A stretch of DNA of 64,000 nt from Thalassia testudinum (Eukaryota > Streptophyta > Magnoliopsida > Alismatales > Hydrocharitaceae). The position numbers and the translations under genes were made by a program. The notes under the pieces are model-generated. The model did no database searches. It saw only the letters and a list, made by a program, of their open reading frames with translations, and was not told where the DNA came from. Shown one piece after another: positions 32,970 through 44,299 of the stretch. The stretch lies in contig JAZHRO010000036.1 in assembly GCA_037157565.1 (NCBI GenBank), positions 17,720,501-17,784,500 of the forward strand, given 5' to 3'. How positions within the stretch are numbered: the first letter of the stretch is position 1; each line of letters begins with the position of its first letter.

Positions 32970-35761
32970 TGAAATGGCTGGGTTCAACCGGGTTTTAGTT
33001 TGTTATAACATTGTAGTATAGCCGGTTACTACCAACATTTCAAATAAATAATTTTTTACTCGGAAAATAAAAGAGTTCCCGAGGTCGAACTCAGGGAGCA
33101 AGTTGTATTCTAGAGATATACATGTTTCTTTTACAAAAAGAAAGAGAGAGGGAAAGAATTTGTTGTTTTCTCTTTGTTCTGCAGAGGGGATGCTCTTCTT
33201 TCTCTCTTTCTTTAGATCTCCTTCTTTCTCTTTGTTCTGCAGAGGTGATGTTCTTCTTCTGCAATGGTGATGCTCTTCTTCTTCTTCTTCGTTCTGCCTT
33301 GACCTCTCTTCTTCTTTTTCTGCAATTGTGGTGACCCTTTCTCTTTTCCCTTTTCTTCTTTATGGCTGCAGAGCTTCTGCCTTCAGCTACTAAGTCTTCC
33401 TTTCTTCTTCTTCTGCTTTGGCCGTTGCTCTTCTTTTCTTTCTTTCTCCTTCCTCTTCTTTCTTCTTCAGCCTGCCTTCTTTCCTGCTCTGGCTGATGAC
33501 CTTCCGTCGTCTAACCCGGTGCTTAGACGACTTAACTATGCATTTGCTACAGTGCAGCTCCTTCTTCTTCCGCGGGTCTTCTTCTTCGCCTGTGCCTGCA
33601 CACTTCAGAGTTTCTCGTCAGAGGCAAAACCTACTCTACCCCCCTCCCCCGCGTCTCTCTTTCTCTCTGAAACCACTCTTGGGAAAGCTCTCCCAGAGCT
33701 ACCGGGTAATCGGGTTCGGGTCACGCCCGGGTCCAGGCCCACCGGCGTGCGTGGTGGGCGAGGAGTGCAGGTCAGTCTAAGTCGGGTCGGGTCAGGTCCG
33801 CGGGGCGTGAGCGCGGACGAGACCGGGTAACCGGGCGGGTGTAAGGGGACCTCACCCCGTGTACTGAGGCAGTAAGGCTACTGCACAAAATCAATTTAAA
33901 CAGTGGAACGGGTGTGAGGCTTACCGATGTGGGACTAAACGCAGACCTTTCCTCGCGTGCGCCTGCTGGGAGACCCCGGCCTGGCTTCTGCAGCTGCGGC
34001 TTCGATTTGCATAGGTTGCTGGCTGGCTGCCTTCGCAAGACTCCCCGTACTCCGCAGCAGCTGGAGACCTGGAGTCCTCAAGCCTGGAGCGCGGGAGAAG
34101 CTGCTTCAATGTGCGTTAATGGCGGTCGAACCTCAAAACCTGTCGGACACGAATATGGCCTCTCGGCCTGATCAAACCACTGGGGAACCTTCGCCGTGGC
34201 ACGGCGAAGGTGAGGAGCTGCGCGGCAGGCCGCAAGGTGGTGTCTGGCGGCAGCCCTGGGTCGGACTGCAACGGGAGGAATGGGTTTGTTCGGGGGAGTG
34301 TTACGGAGGTGTGGAGTGGCAGTGGAGGGGTGGGGGGTGCTCAGTGTGATGAGGCGGAGGTTCGGTGAGGGTCGGCGAGCCGTGTGGGTTGCTGAGGTGA
34401 TGGGAGCGGCTCGCCGGAGGGTGGTCGGAGGCGAAGGGGGTGAAGGTGGTCAGGGTCGGTAGAGGGCTTAATTGAATAAATTGAAAGCGGGGAAAGAAAG
34501 AGGAGGAGAAGGGGAGTAGCTCTAGCTTACTTGCAGGGACGAAGGGGGAGGAACAGGGCGACAGTCGTATCGACTGTCGCCGGAGAAGACGATGCCCAGT
34601 GGGGGGAGGACGGCGGTGACGACGGGGCAGAGGCAGCGCGCGCCGGTATTGCGCGACGCGGGAAGAGCAGGGGAAGAAGTCTCTGCTGCTGGTATTGCGG
34701 CAGAGCGAAGAGGAGGAGGAGGAAGAACCGCCGGAGCTGGTGGGCGTCTGCCGGAGTGAGAAGAGAGGAAAGATGGGGGTTTTCTCCGTCAGATCCAGGC
34801 TGCCCTGGTCGGTGGAGCAACGGGGGGTATTTATAGGGATCAAACAGGGAGGAAGGCGGAGGGAGACGACGTGTCTCCCTCGCCGGAGAATGGTCGGAAA
34901 CAAGAACCCATACCGTCCGTGCGTTCGCACGGCCGGTATGGTGGGCTGCAATGACCAGGGGGGTGTCCCTGCGACGGCTGACGACGCAGGGCACCCCCGG
35001 TTTACTTGCCAGGTCCCCCACCTCACCCTGCGCGGCGCCATGCTCCGCGCAAGGTCGCCGGAGCATGGTGCTGGCAGGTTTTGCAGGAGGGACCTGATTG
35101 CAAAGAACGAAGGAGAGTTAGGGGCCAAAATGCGAGGGTTCAGAAGTTGAGGGCCAAAGAGTAAATATATGAGGACCAAAGTGTAAAGTCGGTCAAGGAG
35201 GTTTCTTCTTAGGCTCAAGTTTTTATACATGACTAATTAGGACCTAAGGAATCTGATGGTGAATTTCATTTTCATATTAAACCTTGTTTGACCGGTCAAT
35301 TTGCGCAAAAAACCCAAATTAAGTTATTAATTGGGCATGGTTCTCAATGTAGGTCAAAATGGGTTCTAAAGGTCAAATTGAAGGTTCTAAACCCTAGAGA
35401 TTATTTTTCTATGAATTTTAGAGGGTTTATTCTATTTTTACTTTGCCTCGAACCTTGTGAATTGAAGTGGGTTGTTTTAGGGTTACAGATTATCATTTGG
35501 TTTCTTGGAAGTGCTGTAGCCCTTGCTAGATCATCTCATCCCACTTTTATTCTTATTAAGCTGCTTTGACCTATGTTTGGGCCCTGAATTACCCTGTATG
35601 CAGATTATACTGGTAAAATTGCACTTTTACCCCTTATGACTTATTTTCTTCTCAAACTCAGAATTCTCTGAGTTAAGCCTTTCCTTGAGATATGTAGGAG
35701 CTTTTATCCTTTGTATTAGGTCAAAATGAGCTAGTTATGGCTCATGATGAGGTTCTCATCA
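32970..35761 (-). mobile_element. Solo LTR of family A, copy A4, inside the Tat RT
   Basis: The 2,792-bp block on the minus strand starts TGATGAGAACCTCATCATGAGCC and ends AACCCAGCCATTTCA. It is flanked by the perfect duplication AAGGA (32965-32969 and 35762-35766). Removing it and one duplication copy rejoins the RT reading frame exactly (MS to SFLDAY). TATAAATA on the minus strand is near 34830. The middle (33700-34760) is markedly GC-rich with many CpG. The 309-codon minus-strand frame at 34301-35230 runs across the TATA box and is Ser/Pro/Arg-rich; I regard it as chance. Confidence 0.85.
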
Positions 35762-35766
35762 AAGGA

Positions 35767-36240
35767 CATATGGGATTGATTATTGTAGGAGTCCATTGGA
35801 GCATTGACCCTAGGTAAGGGAAACTCATCCTTTGGGTAAGCTTCATTCAACTTGGTGAAGCCAATGCACATTTGTCACTTACCATTCACCTTCTTCACCA
35901 TGACTACATTGGACAGCCATGCCAGGTACAGAGACTTCTCAATGAAGCTAGCTTCTAAGAGCTTCTTGATTTCTGCTTCAGCTGCTTGCCATTGTTCGGT
36001 TGACTTGTGTCCGCAAGCTTGTTTTATCGGCCAAGCATCAATCTGGATATTGAGGTGATGCTGAATCAGGGACGGGTCCACTCCCGGCAGGTCATTGGTG
36101 AACCATGCAAATATGACCACGTTGGCCCTTAGCAAAAGTAGCAACTCTTGAACTTGAGAGGGATCAAGGTCTGCCCCGACCTTGACGAGCTTAGTCCCAT
36201 CATCAGGGTATAATTGTATAGCCATGGTTGAAAAGCTTGG
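35767..36240 (-). pseudogene. Tat RT N-terminal half
   Basis: The open frame 35875-36225 reads MAIQLYPDDGTKLVKVGADL, then FAWFTNDLPGVDPSLIQHHL, and WLSNVVMVKKVNGK. After a frame disturbance WQMCIGFTKLNEAYPKDEFP follows. This is the start of a Tat-type reverse transcriptase. It ends at the A4 insertion site and continues at 32964. Confidence 0.85.
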
Positions 36241-37070
36241 CTAAAGCTTTGAAGTAGCTGGAGGATTAGCCATATTTGTTTCTTGCTATATTGCTTGGAC
36301 CTAGATTCTTTTCTTCCCTTACTTTTGTGGCTTAGGGGCCCATGGTTCCATGGATCGCTCCAACTCGATCCAAAGGAGTTCACGCCTAGCCGTCTGATCC
36401 CCATGCACTATCCCCACTCCTTGAAGAGTTTGGAAGAGCACGAACTAGCAATAAAAGGAAAGGATCACCTGGAAAACATGGGTTGTTGGGTAGCCGATAA
36501 TGCCATCAAACGTTGTCGTCAACCTAGCCACAATGAATGTGGCTATTCTATTTAGGTGCTTGTCCCCATCGCGGATGGATAAAGCAAGCTAATTTCTCCC
36601 TTCGACATCACCTTGTGATTTTCGAACCCCACGACCGGGTGAGTTGATAGAGAAAGGTGTTCTTCTTTGAACCCCAACTTAAGTAGTGTCTTCCAGAATA
36701 GCATGTCCACTGCACTACCTTCATCTACTAGGAGCCTAGGCTGGAGTTGTCCCACCAATAGAAGAGTCACTAGGAGTGGGTCCATGTGCTCTACCGGGTT
36801 AGGCAGGGTAGAGAACAGCTTGAAGGTTGCCTTTTTGACGGTACCTCTTTCTCCCCATTGAAGGGTGGGAAGGCATTATGGGCACCATCAACTCGGAAGG
36901 AGTAGTTTGCTGGCTTGGGATGGTGTTGGCCTTGAAGATGACCTCGACCTCTGCACCCGTTGACTCAGGTGGCAAGAAGTAAGCATTCTGGGGTAACGCT
37001 GCCTTCACCACTAGGACTTGACAGTGGTACTCTACGGTCGAGATCCAAGGAGACACTGCTTGCTCAATCT
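36241..37070 (-). pseudogene. Tat aspartic protease region
   Basis: The frame 36552-36785 has LLVDEGSAVDMLFWKTLLKL, the plant gypsy protease active-site block, with its Asp present. The upstream part, 36799-37056, carries FLPPESTGAEVEVIFKA and belongs to the gag-protease linker. Stops near 36786 and 36550 separate the pieces. Confidence 0.72.
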
Positions 37071-37768
37071 GATGGGCTTCAAACCCACCAAGCTCCTAGT
37101 CTGCCACAAAACCATGTTGAGCCCTCAGAGTTTTTGAAGCTTCTCCTTATGGTACTCCTCCAAACCTTCCATAGGTCTTTTGCCTTTGTGTTGACCTTAA
37201 TTCTGCTTAACGAAATGGGCCATGTTTCCATGACAGATCTGGGACTCAATTTGGTCACGTAGATCCTGACATTCTTCTCTGGCATGCCCTCGAGCGTGGT
37301 GGTACTTGTGGTAGGGCCTGGTATCAGCCTTCTTCTTGAGAGGCTTTAGCAGGGGTAGGAGGTGCTTGTCAATGGACCACACCTTCCTCAACACCTCCAC
37401 TTGGTTCACGTTAGGGGAGTGTACTGCCTGGGATAGCAAGGTTTGTTGTTTCTATCCTTGCTGGGCCTCTCACTTCTCTATTCTTGGAAGTTTGCCTTCG
37501 TTTGCTGAAGCGACTTCCTCCATGGATGGATATAGGAGATAGTTCTCCCAAGAGTCTTTTCTTGCACAAGATCGAGGTCATCTCCGTACCCATTCGCCAA
37601 TCGACTATGGGAGCGAAATAAGTCATCTTGCTTCGCATATAGCCCGATCCCATAATTCTACCATGTCTCTAGGTAGGAAATCATCGATATCATACTAGAA
37701 CCTTTGGGTTAGGAGGCTTGACTTGAAGTACTAGATGGCAATGGCATCATGGGGCCTTTTTCATTTAA
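37071..37768 (-). pseudogene. Tat gag, C-terminal part
   Basis: The segment YHKYHHARGHAREECQDLRD at about 37290-37330 corresponds to the Cys/His-rich end of Tat gag (normally C-x2-H...H...C), here with the first Cys replaced. QIESQICHGNMAHFV follows. The left-most part near 37660-37768 gives FKSSLLTQRF and DIDDFLPRDMVEL, the middle of Retrotrans_gag, interrupted by stops. It joins 40398 across LTR C1. Confidence 0.75.
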
Positions 37769-37773
37769 AGTAC

Positions 37774-40392
37774 TAAAACGACCCTTTCCAAGGGTCATTT
37801 GGTTTTTTTTTTTTTAACTTTAGGGGCCGCATTGAAATTTCTGCTCACAAAAATGGATTTTGTACAAAGTATTTTAGTTTGAAGGGAGTTTAGCATAATT
37901 TACCTCCCACCATACCCATGCCCACCATACCTCCTACCATACCCATACCCATCCCTCACACATCCATAAAACCCCCCCTATTCCATTTATTCTCCACCAC
38001 AGCAGTTGAGTAAGGGAGAGGAGAAGGAGAGTGGGGAGCAAGAGGAGAGTGTGTGAGAGGTAGAGGAAGGGTGGTAGGAGGTTCTGCAGCCATTATTTTC
38101 GCAGATTCAGACGTCTGTAACATTTGTCAGACGTCTGGAGGGGTCGCCGGATGTCTAGAATGGACTCAGGATGTCTAGTAAGCATGTAGAGTGCCAAGGT
38201 GCCAGAGACTTCGGGAAGGCGCATTGGCGGATTGTTTGAGGCACTTTAGAATGTCTAAAAGCAGCGTCAGATGGCTTTCCCAGACGACTGGGAGTAGTGC
38301 CAAAAGTCTGGAGACACCCTCAGACGAATGTGAGGGGAAGCAGACGATGGGGACAGATGCAGGAACACAAGGTGAGATCCTACGCTCGTTTAAGACGTCT
38401 GGGACTCTCCCCAGATGTTTGATTTTGGTTAGGGCATGCGTGTTTGGGCCAGTTCAGGGCCCAAATGAAGTCGATTTTGCGCAAACAAAGTGCCGTTGGT
38501 TTTCTTTCAGAATTTCCTATGTATTAGGGTCATATGCAGGCTATTTTGAGCTTGTTTGACATAATGGTCAATGTTAATGATTGGTGTGATCAACTGTTTG
38601 GAATAGGTATCCAGTCCGTAGTGCACACGGGACCCACGGATACATCAGGATCCACCATTCGTGGCCCCATATCTCCCATACACTTTGGTAGAGTGGTCCC
38701 CTCTACTCCTATAGTTTAAATTATTAAAGTGCATGATAGATTAGAAATATCTGCTTGAAACCTAGGATATGAGATGAACCCTAGAACTGAGAATGCATGT
38801 TGTTAAGTTCCTTACTATGAAAAATGGAATGTTAAAAATGATGATTGCTTAACCTGTTAATTCATGAGCTTCCTGTTATATGAATAAGAAACCAAAATGC
38901 GAGATAGATACATGCCATGTAATGAAATAAGCCGAGTACTATGCATGAACCCTACGGGGAACTAGGAAAGGAATCATGGTACATTAATATGGCTATTCGA
39001 TGTATGATGGGACTCATTGCCTACAGGATGTTGGTTAGTTATTTGGACTTAGAAATATCTGCTTGAAACCTAGGATATGAGATGAACCCTAGAACTGAGA
39101 ATGCATGTTGTTAAGTTCCTTACTGTGAAAAATGGAATGTTAAAAATGATGATTGCTTAACCTGTTAATTCACGAGCTTCCTGTTATATGAATAAGAAAC
39201 CAAAATGTGAGACAAATACATGCCATGTAATGAAATAAGCCGAGTACTATGCATGAACCCTATGGGGAACTAGGAAAGGAATCATAGTACATTAATATGG
39301 CTATTCGATGTATGATGGGACTCATTGCCTACGGGCATGTTGGTTGGTTATTTGGACTTGGATATGGGAAGTGAGCTAGCCCCCGAGGAGAGCTACTACC
39401 CCTTTAATGTAGGGAGGAGCTAGCCTCCCCTTGGGTTGGGACCCGGGGTTAGGATTGGCCATCCTACACCGACTCCTGTTAAACCCACTGGGCAAACCAA
39501 GATAGTTGGGCGAGGGTATGCAGACTGTCGAGGGGTGAGGCCCCTGTTCTATTTCTGTGTTGTACATTTGGGTGTACCCGCTAGCGGAAAGGAATGATCG
39601 CGTGCTAGTACGGAGTACCTACCTATGAGTTTATCGCTCGTGCCGTAGTCACTGCTATGTCGCGACCATGACTCCGGGGTGGTAAACTCGGTGTAGGACT
39701 GCCACGGGGTACTCTCCCAGCTAGGAGAGTGCCACGTGTACATCCTGCATCACGGGAAAACTACATCAAGATCATTCCCTTAGGGAACAAATGGATCAAG
39801 AAATGTTGTGGACCCGTACTAGAATAACTTAATAAAAAACACATAGTTGTTATAAACAAAAATAGATGATAATAAATAACTGGAAAGAATGTATGATTAG
39901 TTTGCTACTTTTCTTTCATGTTTAAATGCAATTAATATACATATGTACTACTCTACTCAGCATTAGCTAACCACAGATATATATAACCTGTTTAGGTCAG
40001 GGAGTCGAGAAACTAGCGCCACCAGCTACAGAGGGTGTTGGGCCCAGTTGAGCCCAGCCGTAGTTTTTTCTCTTTTTCCATTTCAGAGGCCATTTTTACT
40101 ATTAGTGAGTATCTTTAGTCTGTTAGAACCTGTTGGTGTTTATGTTCTTCCTACTTATGTTGTGATGGCTAGCTAGCAAACTTTATTTTCCACCTATGGA
40201 GTATGGTTCTTTTTGAACTCTGTTCTACTTTCCGTTACTGCCATTTTCTTTTTACTTAGTTACATTGCATGTGTGGTTGTGGAAATGTTCATCCTTGCAT
40301 TTGGTTTGTTTCTCATTGGATGACTGGATCTTGGGGTTAGTCGAGGAGAGCTGTTCCCGGGTTCCACGAGGGGTTGGGATCAAGTCGTAACA
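37774..40392 (+). mobile_element. Solo LTR of family C, copy C1, inside the Tat gag
   Basis: About 2,619 bp, starting TAAAACGACCC (the other copy starts TGAAATGACC) and ending GTCGTAACA. It is flanked by AGTAC (37769-37773) and AGTAT (40393-40397), a target duplication with one transition. A TATA-like cataaaacccccc is near 37966. Several AGACGTCT-like motifs lie at 38105-38410, and a 308-bp tandem duplication at 38741-39356. The tail with actctactcagcattagctaaccac and gtttaggtcagggagtcgag reminds me of Tekay/Del chromovirus LTRs, but the lineage is not certain without internal sequence. Confidence 0.72.
38741..39356 (+). repeat. Tandem duplication of about 308 bp within LTR C1
   Basis: Both units begin ttagaaatatctgcttgaaa (38741 and 39049) and end with ttatttggact. 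By eye they differ at about ten positions. The second LTR of the family (62302-64000) has one copy of the corresponding region, so the duplication is specific to C1. Confidence 0.9.
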
Positions 40393-41330
40393 AGTATTGA
40401 GCCTTGAACTAGTCCAGATATGACCGGAAAGACTCATTTTTTTTGCTGCTGAGCCCCTGATAGCCTCTCTGAGTTATCTCTGACCCTCTATTGTCTCTTG
40501 AAATACTGGTAGAACTTATCCGCTAGCTCTTGGAAGTAGGTAATATGCTTAGCTGGTAGCTCATTGAACCACTTGTGGGCCATACCTGATAGATATGATA
40601 GGAATACTCGATAGAGTAACCCATCAAGGTAGCCATGAATGAGCATCATTTGGCGGCTACTCCTCGCAAAGCTATTGGGGTCCATCGTTCCATTAGATTA
40701 GGCCATGACGGGCTGCTTGAATTTCTCTGGCAGGGGTGCCGTCATTACCTCCTCAATGAAGTGGTAGGTAGCAACGTAGGCACACGAGCGTATGCCCCTC
40801 ATTACTTAAGTGACTCGACGAATGATCTTGGGGATCGAGCCTCCTCCGCTGGTCATCATGAGATGAGCCCCAGGTTGCTACCCCAACGAAGATGGGTAGG
40901 GAGCTTTAAGTACCTAGGAGGAACTTCCCCTTTCTGTCTATTAAGTTCACATTTTAACTTCTCGAGCTGTTCGTGTAGGCGAGCATTCTCCTCTTCTACC
41001 ACAAGATGCCATTTCAGTTGGTCATCTTCAGGATTGGAGTTCTGGGGATCCCCTGGCTAAATCTTGTGGCCCTCCTTGATCTGCTTGATTTCAAGGAGTT
41101 TATCTGTGATCGACTACTGCTCGGCCTTTAGGGTCACCAGTCTGGCTTGGTACTCTTCCTCCCTCGCTTGCATCTCGAGGAGAGGGTCCCACTGAGGATT
41201 CTCAAGGCGAGATGACTCAGGTTATCAGTTAGGCTATGCGGACTTCTCCTTGCTAGGCCCGACGTGCAAGTGGCATTCCTTGGACACCGAGATGATAGAT
41301 TTTGCTGGGGCTGCCTTCTCGACATTAGTG
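40393..41330 (-). pseudogene. Tat gag, N-terminal part
   Basis: The open frame 40488-40685 contains LSYLSGMAHKWFNELPAKHI and FQELADKFYQYF, the core of Retrotrans_gag. Continuing leftwards NESFRSYLD and FKAQY lead to the C1 border in the frame that resumes at 37768. Upstream, 40940-41100 gives a helical EENARLHEQLEKLKCEL segment. A possible start MSRRQPQQN is at 41325. Stops and frameshifts are frequent. Confidence 0.75.
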
Positions 41331-41400
41331 TGAGAGCAATTGCAATTCATGTGGGCATTCCTTGGATTTAGAGTAAGGAAACAATATTAAATGATTGTCG

Positions 41401-41419
41401 CTTCCCATGGATGGTGCCA
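41401..41419 (-). promoter_or_regulatory. Primer binding site/leader start of the Tat element
   Basis: On the minus strand the text is TGGCACCATCCATGGGAAG, two bases inside the LTR. The common sequence at this place in Tat-type elements is TGGCGCCGTCTGTGGGAA, so this is a CpG-decayed version. Which tRNA it pairs with I cannot verify. Confidence 0.65.
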
Positions 41420-41421
41420 AT

Positions 41422-41971
41422 TGATTGAGGTCCCAAGTGGTAGGGGACTCGAATCAACATAAATTGCAATCAATCACATAGAAAGATGCTTAAGAGGTTG
41501 GTGACCCAGTTCTACCAAAAGAGGTGTATGTCTGGGGGGAGGGCAATGCTCCCAAATTTCCATTATAGTTGTTGGTAATATAATTTCTCTTGTTCTCTCT
41601 CTAAGGTTGCATGAAGAAACCCCCTGAGGGTCTCTCTTCTCTATTTATAGTACAAAAAATATCTAACAACATTTAATCCTACAACGAACTTCACGGATTC
41701 CATGGCTCATCCGTTACTTGGCTATAGATATCATTTGCAACACCACCGTTAACGTTGACGTGGATATTGTTATCACTTTTTCAACTCTAGTCATTCGTAT
41801 TTTTTGGCTGGTCGGGCTCACTTGGATCCACCTGGATAATGGCAGGTCGGGTTTGCCCAGATCCACCTAATTGTTGGATATTCGAGTGACCGGATTCATT
41901 GAACGCCTGGGGAGACGGCTCCTTTGGGCTTTGTGAGAAGTTTTAAATTGGATGGCACTTTTTGCCCCTCA
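41422..41971 (-). repeat. 5' LTR of the Tat element
   Basis: About 550 bp on the minus strand from TGAGGGGCAAAAAGTGCC (41971) to GGACCTCAATCA (41422). TATAAATAGAG at 41641-41651 is followed by a pyrimidine/purine-rich leader, as usual for Tat LTRs. The base run ATACT follows at 41972. The partner 3' LTR is missing, so the duplication cannot be tested. Confidence 0.75.
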
Positions 41972-41976
41972 ATACT

Positions 41977-42790
41977 AAGGCTCTTTGGTTTAAATTGGGA
42001 TTTAGAGTTATTGAGCTAAGGGAGCATTGGTTCCTAGAATATCAAAAAATCGGTGAGGCACTTCTGGATTCTAACCTCAACCCATCTCAACCCTATTTTA
42101 TAGCTTATTTCCTTTGAATCAATAGATGCAACAAGGTTCATGGTAGAGATGATAGTAATGTCTTGGAGTTAACACATCATATCTTACCATCTATCGATTT
42201 CCATTATGATCAATTGTGCAGAAGCCTTATGGATGTTCCTATTGAACAATTGGCTAACCCTTCTAGTCGCTTTATGGAGTTAGGTTTCAGCATAAGCTTT
42301 GATAATTATAATTATTCTATCCTTGTTGACACTACCATTCGATGTTCTCATTTGGTGTTGGCTGCAATGATATTGGATAGGTCTGATGATATTGTTGCAA
42401 CTCAATCCATGAAGCATTCCTCATTAGATAGTGAAGAATTTGAAGCTTTTGCAATCTTTCAAGGAATCCATTTCACCTTGAAATTGTCTTAATCTGGTGG
42501 CCATGTTCTCAACGATGCCTTGTCCTTCGTAAGACAAATCAATGGAACTAAGCAACCACTCTACATATCAATGTGATTTGAAATTGTTGGAATCTTCTCA
42601 ATGAGTTTCTTTCATTTAAGGTTTTTCATGTCAGTAGAGTTGGTGTTGAGTTGGCTCATTCTCTTGCTAAATTTTTTATTGAGAAGGGTGTTATTGGCAC
42701 TTGGGAAAGGTTCCCTATTCCCTACCCCTTGTATGATTGCTCATGAATGAAGGCTCATTTTCCATCAAAAAGAAAACAAAAGGAGGGCAT
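41977..42790 (+). pseudogene. LINE C-terminal RNase H fragment with 3' end
   Basis: The frame 42163-42492 includes MELGFSISFDNYNYSILVDT, then SEEFEAFAIFQGIHFTLKL. After a frame break VSRVGVELAHSLAKF follows in other frames (42630-42680). This is the RNase H-like domain (RVT_3) that ends plant L1 ORF2: the Asp in LVDT, the Glu in EAFA and the AHSLAKF tail are typical. An A-rich stretch (catcaaaaagaaaacaaaag, 42764-42783) may be the remains of the poly(A) tail. It could belong to the same LINE family as 14930-20840, but the two parts do not overlap. Confidence 0.68.
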
Positions 42791-43780
42791 GTTGACAATA
42801 ACATTTGTCAATGGTCACGTATATCAAAAAAAGGAGGGTCAGATGACCTAACAAAAGGGTTAATTAGCTAAGGTCTACTAAAATAAGAGCGATAAGAAGA
42901 AAGAGACAATCGAAGTTCCAGCGTAAAATAAGAATCTCTTGATTTTAGTTGGGAAACCTTTGACCATGTTATATTTTTTTACTGAAGTGCAAATTCCAGT
43001 GTTGGTAGGTACCACCTAATCTTCGCGAGGAAGTAGATGATGAAATAGTTCCTAAATCTTTTAAATAGAAAATGTCTTTTCCCTTGTGAAAGAAGATATA
43101 GATATATAGTAAGACATGAAGAGTTTAACCATTAAAGATGCATATATCGAATAGATTTCGATTTAGGAATTTCTAATAAGAAATGAAAGTTGAATTCCCT
43201 CTTAATAATACATCTATCATGCAAATGTATTTTAAATCAAATCTACAAATGCAGGTAAATTAGAACAAGTCCTAACTCTATGCAAACCCTCACGTTCTTT
43301 CAAGTACATCAAGACGAACTCGTTGACACTTGTCAGACATAAATTGGGTTTGTATACTCCGACAATGGAAAAATTACACTTCCTAGTCAAGCTTGGTCAA
43401 CTCTCTAAAAATATTCTTGAAGTACATCAAAATTAATACCATTAAGTTCGCCTTGTTGTAAACTTTTTTATGACATCCGTTTGATGCAATTCTGAGTTTT
43501 GTTCTGAAAATCACAAGTAAAAGATGAAATTACGTTAGGGGATTTAAATAATTAAATTTAAAACCTTTTTTTAACAAAAAGAAGTTATCAGTTTCTTTCA
43601 TATACTTCTGATCTTAGCATATGAATATTTATACATATTCTTTTTCAATGTTTTCTTAAAATTCACAATATAGATGTCGTAGATTACCATTAGTTACGTA
43701 GAACCTTTTGAAGCTCATACTTGGTAGGTCTTTGTGAACTTAAAGATAATATTTTTTGTGTGCAAGAGGATGAATTCTCA
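42791..43780. other. Stretch with no recognisable gene
   Basis: AT-rich single-copy-looking sequence with no long frame and no transposon motif that I recognise. It lies directly upstream of the villin exon and could be villin intron sequence carried along, but no upstream villin exon is visible. Confidence 0.4.
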
Positions 43781-43821
43781 GGACATGAATTCTAGTTTGG
43801 TGTGGCATGTGCTTGATGCAG

Positions 43822-44275
43822 ACTAGTGAAGGCAAAGGAGGTGCATATTTGCATGACATTCATTTTGGGCTTGGGAAAGACGCTAACCAGGTAAGTTTTA
43901 TATTGTTGATAATTAAGTACGAATTCATTAGTGACTGCTACTATTGTCTGTGTTTGTGAAAACTAATAGGATAAGGTTGGCACCGCAGCAATCAAGAGTG
44001 TCGAACTTGATGCTATTCTTCGTGGTTGTGTAGTTCGACACAGGGAACATCAAGGATTTGAATCTAACAAGTTCTTGTCATATTTTAAACTAGGCATCAT
44101 TCCATTGGAGGGTGGAGTAGCTTCTGCCCTTAAGAAGCCTGAGGGGGGAAAATTTGAAATACAATTGTATGTTTGTAAAGGACAATGGGTTGTCAAACTA
44201 AAGTAGGTGAAGAAATTTGATCTTCAACTACATTGGGATGAACTTTGGATGTCGAATCAAACTTACAGTAATTGG
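43822..44275 (+). pseudogene. Villin gene fragment: two exons and one intron of the first gelsolin repeat
   Basis: Exon 1, about 43822-43890, encodes GKGGAYLHDIHFGLGKDANQ and is preceded by a cag acceptor. GTAAGT opens a 79-base intron (43891-43969) ending ATAG. Exon 2 begins [17 protein letters not shown] and goes on with [18 protein letters not shown] and [13 protein letters not shown]. This matches plant villins, actin-bundling and severing proteins of the gelsolin family. The exon boundary after the NQ equivalent of SQ fits plant villin genes as I remember them. A TAG (44204) replaces the usual Gln after VVKLK and a frameshift follows. The retained intron shows a genomic copy, not a processed one. 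No other villin exon is visible, so this is a fragment. Confidence 0.85.
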
Positions 44276-44299
44276 TATCTAAAATTTGATTTTTAGATC

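Larger units (their letters stand above)
30350..41971 (-). mobile_element. Tat-lineage Ty3/gypsy element, 3' end cut off, split by A4 and C1
   Basis: On the minus strand the order is 5' LTR (41422-41971), PBS/leader, gag (40393-41330 and 37071-37768), protease, RT, RNase H, a second archaeal-type RNase H, integrase. The extra RNase H between pol RNase H and integrase is diagnostic of the Tat lineage (Retrosat/Ogre-like group). Two foreign LTRs sit inside: C1 in gag and A4 in RT. The integrase C-terminus is cut by A2 near 30350, and no 3' LTR is found in the window. All coding parts carry stops. Confidence 0.82.

Noticed and set aside
34301..35230. 309-codon open frame on the minus strand inside solo LTR A4
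   Set aside because: It crosses the LTR's own TATA box, is Ser/Pro/Arg-rich, and overlaps open frames on the opposite strand. GC-rich DNA has few stops by chance, and other A copies do not keep the frame.
38741..39356. CRISPR-like or satellite array
   Set aside because: Only two units, no spacers, plant nuclear context; it is a simple tandem duplication.
43822..44275. Functional villin gene
   Set aside because: Only two exons of one gelsolin repeat are present, with a stop and a frameshift. The remaining repeats and the headpiece are absent.
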